Assembly: GCA_913053875.1 (NCBI GenBank)
Contig: CAJXGN010000003.1
Location: forward strand, 270,864 to 334,863
Length of the DNA: 64,000 bases
Source of the DNA: an uncultured Agromyces sp.
Lineage (GTDB): Bacteria; Actinomycetota; Actinomycetes; Actinomycetales; Microbacteriaceae
Direction: 5' to 3'
This document shows positions 44,986-54,141 of this stretch, one piece after another. Within the stretch, counting starts at the first letter, position 1. Each line of letters opens with the position of its first letter. The translations under genes were made by a program, and so were the position numbers. The notes under the pieces are model-generated. The model did not search any database. It saw only the letters and a list, made by a program, of their open reading frames with translations, and had not been told where the DNA came from.

Positions 44986-45783
44986 ATGAGCGCAGCGTTC
45001 CCCGGCATGACCGAGATGCCCGAACCGCAGTACGTCATGAGCGTGAACGGGCGGCGTCTCGCCACGTACCTGTGGGGGCCCGAGGACGGGCCGGTCGTAC
45101 TGTGCGTGCACGGGTTCGCGTCGAGCTGCCGCGACAACTGGGTGAGCACCGGATGGGTGCGCGACCTCACGCGCGCGGGGTTCCGCGTGCTCGGCGTCGA
45201 CCAGCGCGGCCACGGCGCGAGCGACAAGCCGTACGAGTACCGGGCGTACGACATGGACCGACTCGTCGAGGACCTCGACACCGTGCTCGACACGTACCTC
45301 CTCGACTCCGTCCTGTACGTCGGCTACTCGCTCGGCGCCCGCGTCGGCTGGCAGTTCGCGGTCGCTCACCCCGAGCGGGTCGAGCGCGCGGTGCTCGGCG
45401 GCATCCCCGACGGGCGGCCGCTCGCGCGGCTGCAGATCGAGCAGGCGCGCGCGTACGCCGAGTCGGGCACGCCGGTGGAGGACAAGGTGACGCACAACTA
45501 CGTCACCCTCGCCGAGCGGGTGCCCGGCAACGACCTGCGCGCCCTCGTCGCGCTCGCCGAGGGCATGCGGCACGGGCAGGCCGACCCCGACCCGGACGAC
45601 CCGCCGCAGCAGCCGATCCTCTTCGCCACCGGCAGCGAGGACGCCATCCTCGAGCGCTCGCGCGCGCTCGCCGAGGCGACGCCCGCGGGCACGTTCGTCG
45701 AGTTGGCCGGGCGACACCACTTCAACGCGCCCGGGTCGCGCGACTTCCGCCGCGCCGCCGTGGAGTTCCTCTCCGCGGAGTAG
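44986..45783 (+). CDS. Alpha/beta hydrolase
   Basis: A 265-residue hydrolase: VVLCVHGFASSCRDNW (oxyanion), RVLGVDQRGHGASDKPYEYRAYDM, nucleophile elbow VGYSLGAR, acid in FATGSEDAILE and the catalytic His in LAGRHHFNAPGSRDF, a full triad. The N-terminal PQYVMSVNGRRLATYLWG is typical of the epoxide-hydrolase/esterase group. It starts at ATG 44986 and ends 23 bases before the first of two ferritin-fold genes, with which it is probably cotranscribed. Confidence 0.86.
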   Translation: MSAAFPGMTEMPEPQYVMSVNGRRLATYLWGPEDGPVVLCVHGFASSCRDNWVSTGWVRDLTRAGFRVLGVDQRGHGASDKPYEYRAYDMDRLVEDLDTVLDTYLLDSVLYVGYSLGARVGWQFAVAHPERVERAVLGGIPDGRPLARLQIEQARAYAESGTPVEDKVTHNYVTLAERVPGNDLRALVALAEGMRHGQADPDPDDPPQQPILFATGSEDAILERSRALAEATPAGTFVELAGRHHFNAPGSRDFRRAAVEFLSAE

Positions 45784-45806
45784 CGCGCGTGCCAGGGGAG
45801 GGCGGC

Positions 45807-46760
45807 GTGGGGTTCGACGTTCGGGAGTTCGCGCGGTCGGCGCAGGGGAGCCTGCGCGGGGAGCTCGACCTCGAGGCGTTCGCGGCGCACCCGCTTCCGC
45901 CCGCGGTGGCCGACGGCGTCGCCGTGCTCGGCCGGCTCGAGGGCGCGACCATGGACGTGTTGCGGAACATGCTTGTCACGGCGACGCACAAGGACGCTCG
46001 GGTCACCGCGTTCCTCGTGACCTGGGCGTACGAGCGGTTCTGGGTGGCCGACGCGTACGCGGCGATCGCGGCGGCATGCGGGCGGCCGGTGGGGACTGGG
46101 GCGGATGTTGCTGGGTCGGCGGAGTCGCAAGCACGGGCGGATGCCCCTGAGCAGGCGGATGCCCCTGAGCTGCCCGATGCCGCTGAGCCGGCGGAGGTCG
46201 GGGCGAGGCGGGCGCGCGGACCCGGGCCGGTGCGGCGCGCGTTCGCGGGGTTCGTGCAGGGCCAGGCGATCGTGGGCGCGCACCTCACGGCGCTGCTCGT
46301 CGACGACGTGGTGCTCGGCGCGATCGCCGCGCGGCTGGTCGAGACCTCGCGCGCAGGGCAGGACACCGCGGGCCGGGCGAACGGCGACGGCGGCGCGGGT
46401 GCGGCGTACGCGGCGACCGAGGCGCTCGCCGCCGCGGTCGAGCGCGTCGAGCGCATCACGGCGAGACACGACGCGTTCCTGCGCGAGGAGGTCGGCGCGC
46501 GGCTGCGCGACGACCGGCGGGCGCGGCGGCTCCCGGCGCGCGAGCTGCGACGGTGGCCCCTGCCGCTGGGGGCGGGGGCCGTGCCGGAGACCGAGCGCGA
46601 TGCGCTGCTCGGGCTCGCGTTCGGCGGGGACGCTGGCCGGGAGGCCGCCGCGGCCGTGGTCGCCGAGGTCGGTGCGGTGCCGGAACTCGAAGCGACGGCC
46701 CGGGTCGTCGCGACGCGGCTGCGTGCGGCGACGGGTGCGGACGCGACGCACGCGACCTAG
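45807..46760 (+). CDS. Ferritin-fold paralog lacking most metal ligands
   Basis: A 317-residue protein related to the next gene: FDVREFARSAQGSLRGELDLEAFAAHPLPPAVADGV parallels its neighbour's N-terminus, and TAFLVTWAYERFWVADAYAAIAAACG parallels the neighbour's SAFMTMWNREEFWHGEALAAVLARHG. Of the four expected ligand positions, the neighbour's EYH, the His of ExxH, the NEW Glu and the Glu of EARH are all replaced (here WVAD, TARHDAF). An Ala/Pro/Glu-rich insert (DVAGSAESQARADAPEQADAPELPD...) lies after residue ~95. GTG 45807 has a GGGGAGG site. Likely a non-catalytic partner or a decaying duplicate. Confidence 0.72.
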   Translation: MGFDVREFARSAQGSLRGELDLEAFAAHPLPPAVADGVAVLGRLEGATMDVLRNMLVTATHKDARVTAFLVTWAYERFWVADAYAAIAAACGRPVGTGADVAGSAESQARADAPEQADAPELPDAAEPAEVGARRARGPGPVRRAFAGFVQGQAIVGAHLTALLVDDVVLGAIAARLVETSRAGQDTAGRANGDGGAGAAYAATEALAAAVERVERITARHDAFLREEVGARLRDDRRARRLPARELRRWPLPLGAGAVPETERDALLGLAFGGDAGREAAAAVVAEVGAVPELEATARVVATRLRAATGADATHAT

Positions 46761-46813
46761 GGTGAGGACAGGGCGCGGCAGCGCCGGGGCGGGCGCCGAG
46801 GGGAGGCATCCGA

Positions 46814-47608
46814 GTGGCCTTCGACATCGATCGCTACACCGCGACGTCGGTGCGGGTCGAGTGGGACGACCTCGACCTCGACGCGTTCGAGCGCGACCCG
46901 CTGCCGCCCGAGTCGCTGCGCACGCTGCGGTACATGACCGACGTCGAGTACCACACGGTCTGCTACACCCGTGACCTGCTGACGACACCGTCGCACCGCG
47001 AGGCCGACGTGAGCGCGTTCATGACCATGTGGAACCGCGAGGAGTTCTGGCACGGCGAGGCGCTCGCCGCGGTGCTCGCCCGGCACGGCGTCACGGTCGA
47101 CTACGACGAGCTGCGGGCCAAGCGCGTGAAGCTCGGCTGGAAGGACCGGATCGACCCGATCAAGCAGTCGGTCGCCGGGGCGCTCGTGGGTACCGATTTC
47201 GTGGCCGTGCACATGTCCTGGGGCGCGGCGAACGAGTGGTCGGCGATCACGGCGTACCAGCGCATGGCGGAGCTCGAGCGGCATCCGGTGCTCGCCGAGC
47301 TGCTGCGCCGCATCGCGAAGCAGGAGGCGCGGCACGTCGCGTTCTACACGTCGCAGGCCCGGCAGCGGCTCGCCGCGAGCCGACGGGCGCAGCAGGTGAC
47401 GCGGTTCGCGCTGCAGCGGTTCTGGGCGCCGGTCGGCTCGAGCATCATGCGGGAGGACGAGGTTCGGCACGTCATGGGGCAGCTCATGGCCGGGCCCGAG
47501 GGGCGGCGCGCAGCGCGCAAGGTCGACGATTCGATCAGCTCGATGCCCGGCCTCGGCGGCCTCACGATCGTGCAGGACGCGCTCGTCCGCCTCGGCGTCG
47601 CTGCGTAG
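46814..47608 (+). CDS. Ferritin-fold diiron protein (acyl-ACP-desaturase-like)
   Basis: A 264-residue helical-bundle protein with two ExxH motifs (EEFWH in FMTMWNREEFWHGEALAAV and EARH in RIAKQEARHVAFYTSQA), plus Glu in DVEYHTVCYTRDLL and NEWSAITAYQ. This E/ExxH/E/ExxH set is the diiron signature of acyl-ACP desaturases and related oxygenases. The rest resembles actinobacterial ferritin-like proteins of unknown substrate. GTG 46814 has a GGGGAGG site like that of the upstream paralog. The pair plus the hydrolase could form a lipid- or fatty-acid-modifying unit (inference). Confidence 0.85.
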   Translation: MAFDIDRYTATSVRVEWDDLDLDAFERDPLPPESLRTLRYMTDVEYHTVCYTRDLLTTPSHREADVSAFMTMWNREEFWHGEALAAVLARHGVTVDYDELRAKRVKLGWKDRIDPIKQSVAGALVGTDFVAVHMSWGAANEWSAITAYQRMAELERHPVLAELLRRIAKQEARHVAFYTSQARQRLAASRRAQQVTRFALQRFWAPVGSSIMREDEVRHVMGQLMAGPEGRRAARKVDDSISSMPGLGGLTIVQDALVRLGVAA

Positions 47609-47621
47609 TCGGCCGCCCAAC

Positions 47622-47683
47622 CCGAGACCCGTCGAGAAACTGCGTTCTGGGCCCGTGAAGCGCAGCCTTTCGACGGGTCTCGG
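47622..47683. terminator. Long imperfect hairpin terminator
   Basis: Left arm 47622-47644 and right arm 47661-47683 pair over about 23 bp (14 exact in the outer stem, starting CCGAGACCCGTCGA) with a 16-base loop, between the convergent ferritin-fold and GH3 genes. Confidence 0.75.
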
Positions 47684-47706
47684 AATCGGCCGGCTGCAGA
47701 CGACGA

Positions 47707-47738
47707 ACGGGGGCGAGGCCCAGCGGCCCCGCCCCCGT
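47707..47738 (-). terminator. GC hairpin terminator of the GH3 gene
   Basis: ACGGGGGCG (47707-47715) and CGCCCCCGT (47730-47738) form a 9-bp stem 13 bases after the GH3 stop. Confidence 0.6.
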
Positions 47739-47750
47739 CGCCTCAGGGGA

Positions 47751-50012
47751 TTACTTGATGGTGAAGGATGCCGAGGCCGACGCGTCGACCGAGCCGCCGA
47801 CGGTCACCACGTAGGCGCCCGAGGCGGTCGACCAGTCACCGGCTGCGGTGTCCCAGTACTCGAGCAGGTGCATGTCGGCGAGGTCCTCCGCCGTCAGCGT
47901 GACCTGCACGTTCTGGTGCTGGCCCGGCTCGAGCGTGACGCGCTCCCAGCCGACGAGGCGCTTCGAGGGCTCGCCCGTGGCATCCGGCAGCTCGAGGTAG
48001 ACCTGCGCCACCTCGGTGCCCGCGACGTCACCGGTGTTGGTGAGCTTGAAGCGCACGCGGATCTCCTTGTCGCCCGTGGTCGACTTCGGAGTCACCTTCA
48101 CGTTCTCGTACGAGAACTCGGTGTAGCTCAGGCCGTGCCCGAACTCGAACAGCGGCTCGATGCCCTCGGCCTCGTACCAGCGGTAGCCCACCTCGAGGCC
48201 CTCGCTGTAGTCAACCTGGAAGATGCCGTTCTCGTCCTCGATGCCGGGGTAGCGAGCTGCGTCCTGTCCGACCGGGGTGTCCTCGAAGGAAGCCGGGAAC
48301 GTCATCGGCAGCTTGCCCGACGGGTTCACGTCTCCGTACAGGAGGCCCGCCAGCGCGGGACCACCCTGCTCGCCCGAGAACCAGGCCTGGAACACCGCGT
48401 CGACGTCGTCGAGCCACGGCATCTCGACCGCGGTACCCGCACCGAGTACGGCGACCGTGGACGGCGCCGAGGCGGCGACCGCCGCGATCAGCTCGTCCCC
48501 GTTGCCGTCGAGGTTGAGGTCCTCGGCGTCGCCGAACTCGCCCATGAGGAGGTAGCCGAATACGATCGCGACGTCGGCCCCTGCGGCGACCTCGGCCGCC
48601 TGCGCCGGGTCGGCGCCGTTGTCGTAGACGACGGAACCGCCCGCAGCCTCGACGCGCTCGGTGATCGCCGTGAGCGGATCGACCATCTCGGTGCAATCGA
48701 GCACCGGACCGCCGCCGCCGAACGGGATGTACGCCGCGCACGACGTCTCCGAGCTCACGCCGTCGGTCGGCGTGGTCGACGCGTTCTGGCCGATCACGGC
48801 GACCGTCAGGTCACCCTCGGCGAGCGGGAGCACGCCGTCGTTCTTCAGCAGCACGGTGCTCTGTTCGGCGATCTCCCGGGCGAGCGCCTTGTGCTCCTCG
48901 GTGGAGACGTCACCGGCTTCCTCGTCCGGGATCAGGTGATCGAAGAGACCGACGTCGATGTAGGACCGCACGACGCGGAACGCCGCCTCCTCGATCCGCT
49001 CCTGCGTGATCTCACCGTTCGCGAGCGCGTCGTCGAGCCGCGCCGGGCTGAACCACCGCGGGCGGTTGAGCTCCTGGTCGAGGCCCGCGTTGAGCGACTC
49101 GGCCGTCGAGTGGACCGCGCCGAAGTCGCTCATCACATAGCCCTCGAACGGGTAGTCCTCGCGCAGGCTCGTGGTGAGTATCTCGTTCTCGCAGGCGTAG
49201 ACGCCGTTGACCTGGTTGTAGGCGCACATCAGGCTGCCGGGGTCGGACCTGCGGACCGCGATCTCGTAGGGCAGGTCGTAGATCTGCTTGAAGGTGCGCT
49301 CGTCCATGTTCGACGAGCTCGACTGCCGCGCGAACTCCTGTTCGTTGGCCGTGTAGTGCTTGAGGTTGGCGAGCACCGGCTTGTCCGGGTTGCCGTCCTC
49401 GAGACCGCGCACGTTGGCGGCGCCCATCAGGCCCGACAGGATCGGGTCCTCGCCGAAGTACTCCGGCGTCCGGCCCGAGAGCGGGTTGCGTCCCGATGCG
49501 ATGCCGGGCCCGAGGATGACGGCGTGCTGCTTGTCGAACGACTCCGCCGCCGTCGCGACCGCCTTCGCCTCGCCGAGCTCGAGGTTCCATGTCGCTGCGA
49601 TGGCGAGCGGTGCGGGCCAGGCGGTCGTCCCCGAGGTGCGGTGGAGGCCCTCTGGGCCGTTGGCGTAGATGACCAACGGCGTGCAGGGCACCTGCTCGGG
49701 GTAGACGATGGGGTCTTCGCCGCTGAAGCCGGGGTTCCAGTCCGTGCGGGTCGGGTCGTTCGCCGGCTGCTCCACCAGCCAGCGGTAGATCTGGTGCTGC
49801 TCGCTGGCGTCGAGCAGCGCCTCGGCGCGCTCGTCGGCGCTCAGCGAGGTGTCCATCCATGGCACGGTCGAACAGTCGACCTCTTCGGCGGCCGCCGGTG
49901 CGGCCGTGGCGGCGAAGAGCATGGGTGCGGCGAGCGCGGATGCCGCGACGGCCGTCACCACCCCTCTCCGTCGGGCGCCGGGCCGTCGGCCCGTCGTCTG
50001 CGAATGCGTCAT
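47751..50012 (-). CDS. Secreted glycoside hydrolase family 3
   Basis: A 753-residue secreted GH3 enzyme. The signal peptide (RRRGVVTAVAASALAAPMLFAATAAPAAAEE) ends near residue 42; the double-Arg start would also fit Tat export. The (beta/alpha)8 domain has GIASGRNPLSGRTPEYFGEDP, VLANLKHYTANEQE and the nucleophile Asp in EGYVMSDFGAVHST. The alpha/beta sandwich follows (EQSTVLLKNDGVLPLAEG, GNPSG-type here GDVNPSGKLPMTFP), then a fibronectin-III-like C-terminal domain (HGLSYTEFSYENVKV...GTEVAQVYLELP). Likely a beta-glucosidase, beta-xylosidase or related; the exact sugar is not readable. Divergent from the GH78 gene, sharing twin LacI-type operators. Confidence 0.93.
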   Translation of the reverse strand: MTHSQTTGRRPGARRRGVVTAVAASALAAPMLFAATAAPAAAEEVDCSTVPWMDTSLSADERAEALLDASEQHQIYRWLVEQPANDPTRTDWNPGFSGEDPIVYPEQVPCTPLVIYANGPEGLHRTSGTTAWPAPLAIAATWNLELGEAKAVATAAESFDKQHAVILGPGIASGRNPLSGRTPEYFGEDPILSGLMGAANVRGLEDGNPDKPVLANLKHYTANEQEFARQSSSSNMDERTFKQIYDLPYEIAVRRSDPGSLMCAYNQVNGVYACENEILTTSLREDYPFEGYVMSDFGAVHSTAESLNAGLDQELNRPRWFSPARLDDALANGEITQERIEEAAFRVVRSYIDVGLFDHLIPDEEAGDVSTEEHKALAREIAEQSTVLLKNDGVLPLAEGDLTVAVIGQNASTTPTDGVSSETSCAAYIPFGGGGPVLDCTEMVDPLTAITERVEAAGGSVVYDNGADPAQAAEVAAGADVAIVFGYLLMGEFGDAEDLNLDGNGDELIAAVAASAPSTVAVLGAGTAVEMPWLDDVDAVFQAWFSGEQGGPALAGLLYGDVNPSGKLPMTFPASFEDTPVGQDAARYPGIEDENGIFQVDYSEGLEVGYRWYEAEGIEPLFEFGHGLSYTEFSYENVKVTPKSTTGDKEIRVRFKLTNTGDVAGTEVAQVYLELPDATGEPSKRLVGWERVTLEPGQHQNVQVTLTAEDLADMHLLEYWDTAAGDWSTASGAYVVTVGGSVDASASASFTIK

Positions 50013-50113
50013 TGCGTTCTTCCTCTCCACATTGAGAGCCCCGGGATGGGGTCCGATCCGGTTGTGATCGCGTCTCACCTCGCCGCGCCAGGGCCCTCGG
50101 AAGGGGTGGGCGT

Positions 50114-50138
50114 GAAGCGGTTCAATGAAACGCTTCAC
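50114..50138. promoter_or_regulatory. Twin LacI-type operators between GH3 and GH78
   Basis: TGAAGCGGTTCA (50114-50125) and TGAAACGCTTCA (50127-50138) both fit the palindrome TGAANCGNTTCA with central CG; centres are 13 bp apart. Together they also form a larger inverted repeat (GTGAAGCG...CGCTTCAC, 50113-50139). Placed in the divergent spacer; the LacI regulator at 52327-53373 is the likely binder. Confidence 0.7.
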
Positions 50139-50192
50139 AGCGTAGGGTTGTCGTGTCGGACGGTCAACCCCCTTCCGAAGATCGGAGCGAAG

Positions 50193-52367
50193 ATGCCCGC
50201 GGACACCCCCGAGGCCCTGCGCAGCCACCTCGCGGCGGTGATGGGGGAGCTGGCGACGGATGCCCCGGGATGGGCGCGCGACGACGCCGACGATGCGTCC
50301 CGTGAAGGCGTGGGTGGGGCAACGGATGCCTCGGGCGGGCCTCCGTCGGACAGCACCGTGACCTGGTGGTACGCCCCCGACCAGTACGAGCTCGGCGTGC
50401 TGCATCGGCTCGTGCGCGAGGGGTTCGCCGCCAACCGGTTCGTCGACTACGCGATGAACTTCGGCGCCACCGAACCGGTGACGACGTTCGCCCGCGACCT
50501 CGACGCCGACGAGACCGACGTCGAGCTCGCCGCATCCGGCTCCGCGACCGTCGAGGTCGACGGCGTGCGCGTCGAGGCCCGCGGCGGCGCTGGCGAGTTC
50601 CACGTGTCGCTGCCGGTCGGGGCCGCGCGCATCGAGGTCGTCGTGCACGCGCCCGAGGGCGTGCCCGCCGCGCTCGCCGAGATCGGTGACGCCCACGCCT
50701 GGCACCTCCGCACCGCCGACGGCCTCGTGCCCGCCGAGCCTCGCCCGGGCACCGCCGCCACCGCCCCGCACGACGCCGGCGAACCGCTGGTCGAGGTGCC
50801 CGTGCGCCGACTCGGTCCCGCCGACTGGGAGGTCGACCCGCCCGCGCTCGGGCGGCCGCTCGTCGAGAGCGCCGTGCGCCCGCGCATCGGCGTCGGCGAG
50901 ACCGGCGCCGAGGCGCTCGCCACGGGCGCCGCCGCCGTCGACTCCGAGACGCGCATCGACGTCGTCGAGGCCGCCCCCGGCGTCTGGACCACCTCGCACG
51001 AGGTCGCCATGCGGTACCTGCACGTCGAGCCGGGGGAGTCGCCTGCGAGCGAGGACGCGCAGATCCGAGGCGTCCGCGTCGAGGCCCGACGGCGACGGAT
51101 GCCCCGTGCCGGCGCCTACGCGTGCAGCGACGACGTGCTCACCCGCATCTGGGCGACCAGCGCGCGCACCCTCGCGACGTGCATGCAGTCGCTCATGATC
51201 GACGGCATCAAGCGCGACCGCATGCCGTGGATCGGCGACCACGCTCTCGGCATCCTCGCCAACGCCTTCGCCGCCGGCGACGCCGCCATCGCGCGCGACA
51301 GCCTCGTCGCGCTCGGTCGGCCGCGCCACGGGTTCGTCAACGGCATCGCCGACTACTCGCTCTGGTGGCTCATCGCGGTGCGCTCGTACGTGCGGCACTT
51401 CGGCGACGACGGCTTCGCGCGGCGGGAGGCGGCGCACGTGCGCCGCTTCCTCGAGACCATGGACGCGTTCGCCGACGCCGACGGGGTGCTGCGCCCGGTC
51501 GCGGGCGAGGACGCGTTCGGGCCGGCGGGGGAGCGCGCCGTGTTCATCGACTGGGGCGTCGCGTTCGACGACGGGCGCGACCCGACCGCCCTGCAGGTGC
51601 TCTGGTACTGGGCGCTGCGCGACGGCGCCGAGGTGCTCGACCTGGCCGGCGCGGACGACGCGGCGGGGTGGGCGGCGCGGGCCCGGGGCATCCGCTCGAC
51701 CCTGCTCGATCGCGCGTGGGACACGGGCCGGGGCGCCTGGCGCACCTACCTCGACGAGGGGCCGGGTGCGGTTGAATCCGCGCTGGCCGGCTACCCGAAC
51801 TTCCTCGCGGTGCTGGCAGGGCTCGAGGCGGATGCCGCCGAGCGACCGGTCGCCGCGGTCGACGGGCGTGCCGAGGCGATCACCGCGACGGCCACCGGGA
51901 CCCCGTTCATGCGGGCCTTCGCGCTGCTCGCGCTGGCCAGGCTGGGGCAGCGCACCGAGTCGGTCGCGCGCATCCGGACGCGCTGGGGCGGCATGCTCGA
52001 CGCGGGCGCGGCCACGTTCTGGGAGGAGTTCGGCGTCGACGACGAGGGCGGGCATGCGGCGATGTACGGCCGGCCGTTCGGGCGGAGCCTCGCGCACGCC
52101 TGGGCGTCGGGCCCGGCGGCACTGCTGCCGGAGGCGGTGCTCGGCATCCGCCCCCTCGACGACGGGTGGCGGGTCGTGTCGGTCGCGCCCGAGCTCGGCG
52201 CGCTGGAGTGGGCGGCCGCGATCGTGCCGACGCCCGCCGGCGACCTGTTCGTGCACGCCGATCGCGCGGGCGTGCGGGTGAAGGCGCCGGACGGCGTAGT
52301 CGTGCGGTTGCCCGAGGGCGACGGGGTCAGCGAGCCCGTGCAGGCGCGGGGGTCGTCGACGCCCTGA
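50193..52367 (+). CDS. GH78-like glycosidase (alpha-L-rhamnosidase type)
   Basis: A 724-residue cytoplasmic enzyme with no signal peptide. After N-terminal beta domains (FAANRFVDYAMNFGATEPVTTFARD...) the (alpha/alpha)6 barrel shows the GH78 hallmark MQSLMIDGIKRDRMPWIGDHALGILANAF, with the catalytic acid in the KRDRxxWxGD motif. VNGIADYSLWWLIAVRSYVRHFG and ATFWEEFGVDDEGGH with the candidate base Glu follow, then a C-terminal beta-sandwich. The substrate could be rhamnosides of pectin or flavonoids taken up by the cell. It ends 41 bases inside the convergent LacI gene. Confidence 0.85.
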   Translation: MPADTPEALRSHLAAVMGELATDAPGWARDDADDASREGVGGATDASGGPPSDSTVTWWYAPDQYELGVLHRLVREGFAANRFVDYAMNFGATEPVTTFARDLDADETDVELAASGSATVEVDGVRVEARGGAGEFHVSLPVGAARIEVVVHAPEGVPAALAEIGDAHAWHLRTADGLVPAEPRPGTAATAPHDAGEPLVEVPVRRLGPADWEVDPPALGRPLVESAVRPRIGVGETGAEALATGAAAVDSETRIDVVEAAPGVWTTSHEVAMRYLHVEPGESPASEDAQIRGVRVEARRRRMPRAGAYACSDDVLTRIWATSARTLATCMQSLMIDGIKRDRMPWIGDHALGILANAFAAGDAAIARDSLVALGRPRHGFVNGIADYSLWWLIAVRSYVRHFGDDGFARREAAHVRRFLETMDAFADADGVLRPVAGEDAFGPAGERAVFIDWGVAFDDGRDPTALQVLWYWALRDGAEVLDLAGADDAAGWAARARGIRSTLLDRAWDTGRGAWRTYLDEGPGAVESALAGYPNFLAVLAGLEADAAERPVAAVDGRAEAITATATGTPFMRAFALLALARLGQRTESVARIRTRWGGMLDAGAATFWEEFGVDDEGGHAAMYGRPFGRSLAHAWASGPAALLPEAVLGIRPLDDGWRVVSVAPELGALEWAAAIVPTPAGDLFVHADRAGVRVKAPDGVVVRLPEGDGVSEPVQARGSSTP

Positions 52368-53373
52368 CCTCGATGCGGGGCTCGAGCTCGACCCGCCGAT
52401 GGACGTGCTCGGACGGCGGGGTCGTGAGCTCCTCCAGCAGCAGGCCCATCGCCGTCTCGCCGATCTCGAGTCCGCGCATGGCGATCGTCGTGAGGGTCAC
52501 GTCGCCGTCCCACGACTGGGTGTTGTGGTCGCAGCCCATCACGAGCATGTCGCCGGGTACGTCGACCCCGGCGGTCCGGAGGCCGCGGATCGCGCCGATG
52601 GCGATGGCATCGGTGAGGCAGAGGAGTCCGTCGGGTCGTTCGCCCGGCGCCGCCGCGGCGATCGGTGCGACCGCGGCCTCGCCGGCTGCCGGCGTGAGGC
52701 CGTCGGTGGAGACCGCATCGACCTCGATGGCGTTGCCCGCCTCCTCGATCGCCCGACGGATGCCACGCCGGCGGAACTGCACCGGCTGGAACTCGTCGCC
52801 GCCGCCGAAGACCGTGATGCGGCGGCATCCGCGCTCGATCAGGTGGCGGGCGGCGAGGTAGCCGACCTGCTCGTTGTCGACCACGACCCGGCACGCGTCC
52901 TCGGGGCCGTCGTAGTTCATGAGCACGACCGGGCGACCGTGCGACGCCATGCGACCGACGTGCTCGGAGGAGTCCTCCATGGGCGCGAGCAGCAGGCCGG
53001 CGACGCGCGCCTCGTCGAAGAACTGCACGAACTGGCCCTGGGTGTCGTAGCTGTCCTCGCTGCCGGCGAGCAGCAGGTTGTAGCCCGCGGCGCGTGCGAC
53101 GCGCTGCGCGCCGCGCGCGATGTCGACGAACATCGAGTTGCCGAACGCGATCGCGACCATGCCGATGTTGCTGCTGCGCCCCGTCGCGAGCGTGCTCGCG
53201 TTGGCGTTGCGGACGAAGCCGAGCTCGCGAATCGCGTCGTTCACGCGCTCGAGCGTCGCGGGGCGCACCCGGCTCGGGTGGTTCAGGGCGTGCGAGACCG
53301 TGCCGAGGGACACGCCGGCGAGGCGCGCCACGTCGGAGATGCGCGCCGGTCGCCGTGGCAACTGGTCGGTCAC
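52327..53373 (-). CDS. LacI-family transcriptional regulator
   Basis: A 348-residue LacI protein: HTH RISDVARLAGVSLGTVSHALNHPSRVRPAT, hinge FVRNANASTLATGRSSNIGMVA, and a sugar-binding domain (GLLLAPMEDSS, RRITVFGGGDEFQPVQFRRRG, VMGCDHNTQSWDGDVTLTTIAM). GTG 53373 has GGAGG four to five bases upstream. Its 3' end overlaps the convergent GH78 gene by 41 bases. It most likely represses the divergent GH3/GH78 pair through the twin operators at 50114-50138 (position-based inference). Confidence 0.9.
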   Translation of the reverse strand: MTDQLPRRPARISDVARLAGVSLGTVSHALNHPSRVRPATLERVNDAIRELGFVRNANASTLATGRSSNIGMVAIAFGNSMFVDIARGAQRVARAAGYNLLLAGSEDSYDTQGQFVQFFDEARVAGLLLAPMEDSSEHVGRMASHGRPVVLMNYDGPEDACRVVVDNEQVGYLAARHLIERGCRRITVFGGGDEFQPVQFRRRGIRRAIEEAGNAIEVDAVSTDGLTPAAGEAAVAPIAAAAPGERPDGLLCLTDAIAIGAIRGLRTAGVDVPGDMLVMGCDHNTQSWDGDVTLTTIAMRGLEIGETAMGLLLEELTTPPSEHVHRRVELEPRIEVRASTTPAPARAR

Positions 53374-53533
53374 TGGGCCTCCGGTGGGGCAGCCGCGCCT
53401 CGGGGCGCGGCGGAAAGCGGTGCCCATACTCTAGCCCCGTCGGCGCGATCGACCGGCTGATTGGCCCCCGGAGGTGGGGTGCACGCGTCCGCTTCCGGTC
53501 GCCCGGTGGCGACCCGCTGCCGCTGCCGACCGC

Positions 53534-54106
53534 TCAGCGCAGGTCGAGCCGCATGAGCACCCGCGGGAACCCGTTCAGCACCGAGGTCGTGTCGGCGGCC
53601 TTCGTGAACCCGGCCCGCTCGAACAGCGCGCGCGTGCCGACGTACGCCATCGTCTGCTCGATCTTGGCGCCGGCATTGTCGAGCGGGTAGCCCTCGATCG
53701 CGGGCGCGCCGTTCGACCGCGCGAACTCGACCGCACCGGCGAGGAGCGGATGCGAGACGCCCTGCCCGCGATGCCCGGGCCGGATGCGGATGCACCACAC
53801 CGACCAGACGTCGAGGTCGTCGACGTGCGGGATCTTCCGGTTGCGCGCGAACTGCGTATCGGCCCGCGGATGCACCGCCGCCCAGCCGACCACCTCGTCG
53901 CCGTCGTACGCCAGCACGCCCGGTGGCGGGTCCTCGGCGCAGAGCTCGCGCACACGCTCGCCGCGCGCCGGGCCGGCGAGTTCGCGCTGCTCGCGTGACG
54001 GGATGCGGTAGCTGAGGCACCAGCACACGTTCGCGTCGGGCCGCTTGGGCCCGACCACGGCTGCGACGTCGGCGAACTCCGACGCCGGGCGTACCTCGAT
54101 CGCCAT
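53534..54106 (-). CDS. GNAT-family N-acetyltransferase
   Basis: A 190-residue acetyltransferase. The acetyl-CoA loop is RIRPGHRGQGVSHPLLAGAVEFAR, preceded by VWSVWCIRIRP and followed by AIEGYPLDNAGAKIEQTMAYVGTRALFERAGFTKAAD, the usual GNAT motif A/B order. The N-terminal VCWCLSYRIPSREQRELAG is typical of the subgroup with two Cys near the entrance. Substrate unknown. ATG 54106 is used because the longer frame upstream is low-complexity Arg/Gly sequence. Confidence 0.87.
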   Translation of the reverse strand: MAIEVRPASEFADVAAVVGPKRPDANVCWCLSYRIPSREQRELAGPARGERVRELCAEDPPPGVLAYDGDEVVGWAAVHPRADTQFARNRKIPHVDDLDVWSVWCIRIRPGHRGQGVSHPLLAGAVEFARSNGAPAIEGYPLDNAGAKIEQTMAYVGTRALFERAGFTKAADTTSVLNGFPRVLMRLDLR

Positions 54107-54141
54107 GCCGCCAGTGTCGCACCGGCATCCGACACGTGGGT

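Noticed and set aside
47751..52256. Very long minus-strand open frame continuing past the GH3 start through the GH78 gene
   Set aside because: Beyond the GH3 signal peptide it is Arg/Gly/Val-rich antisense sequence of the GH78 gene; high GC makes such stop-free antisense frames common.
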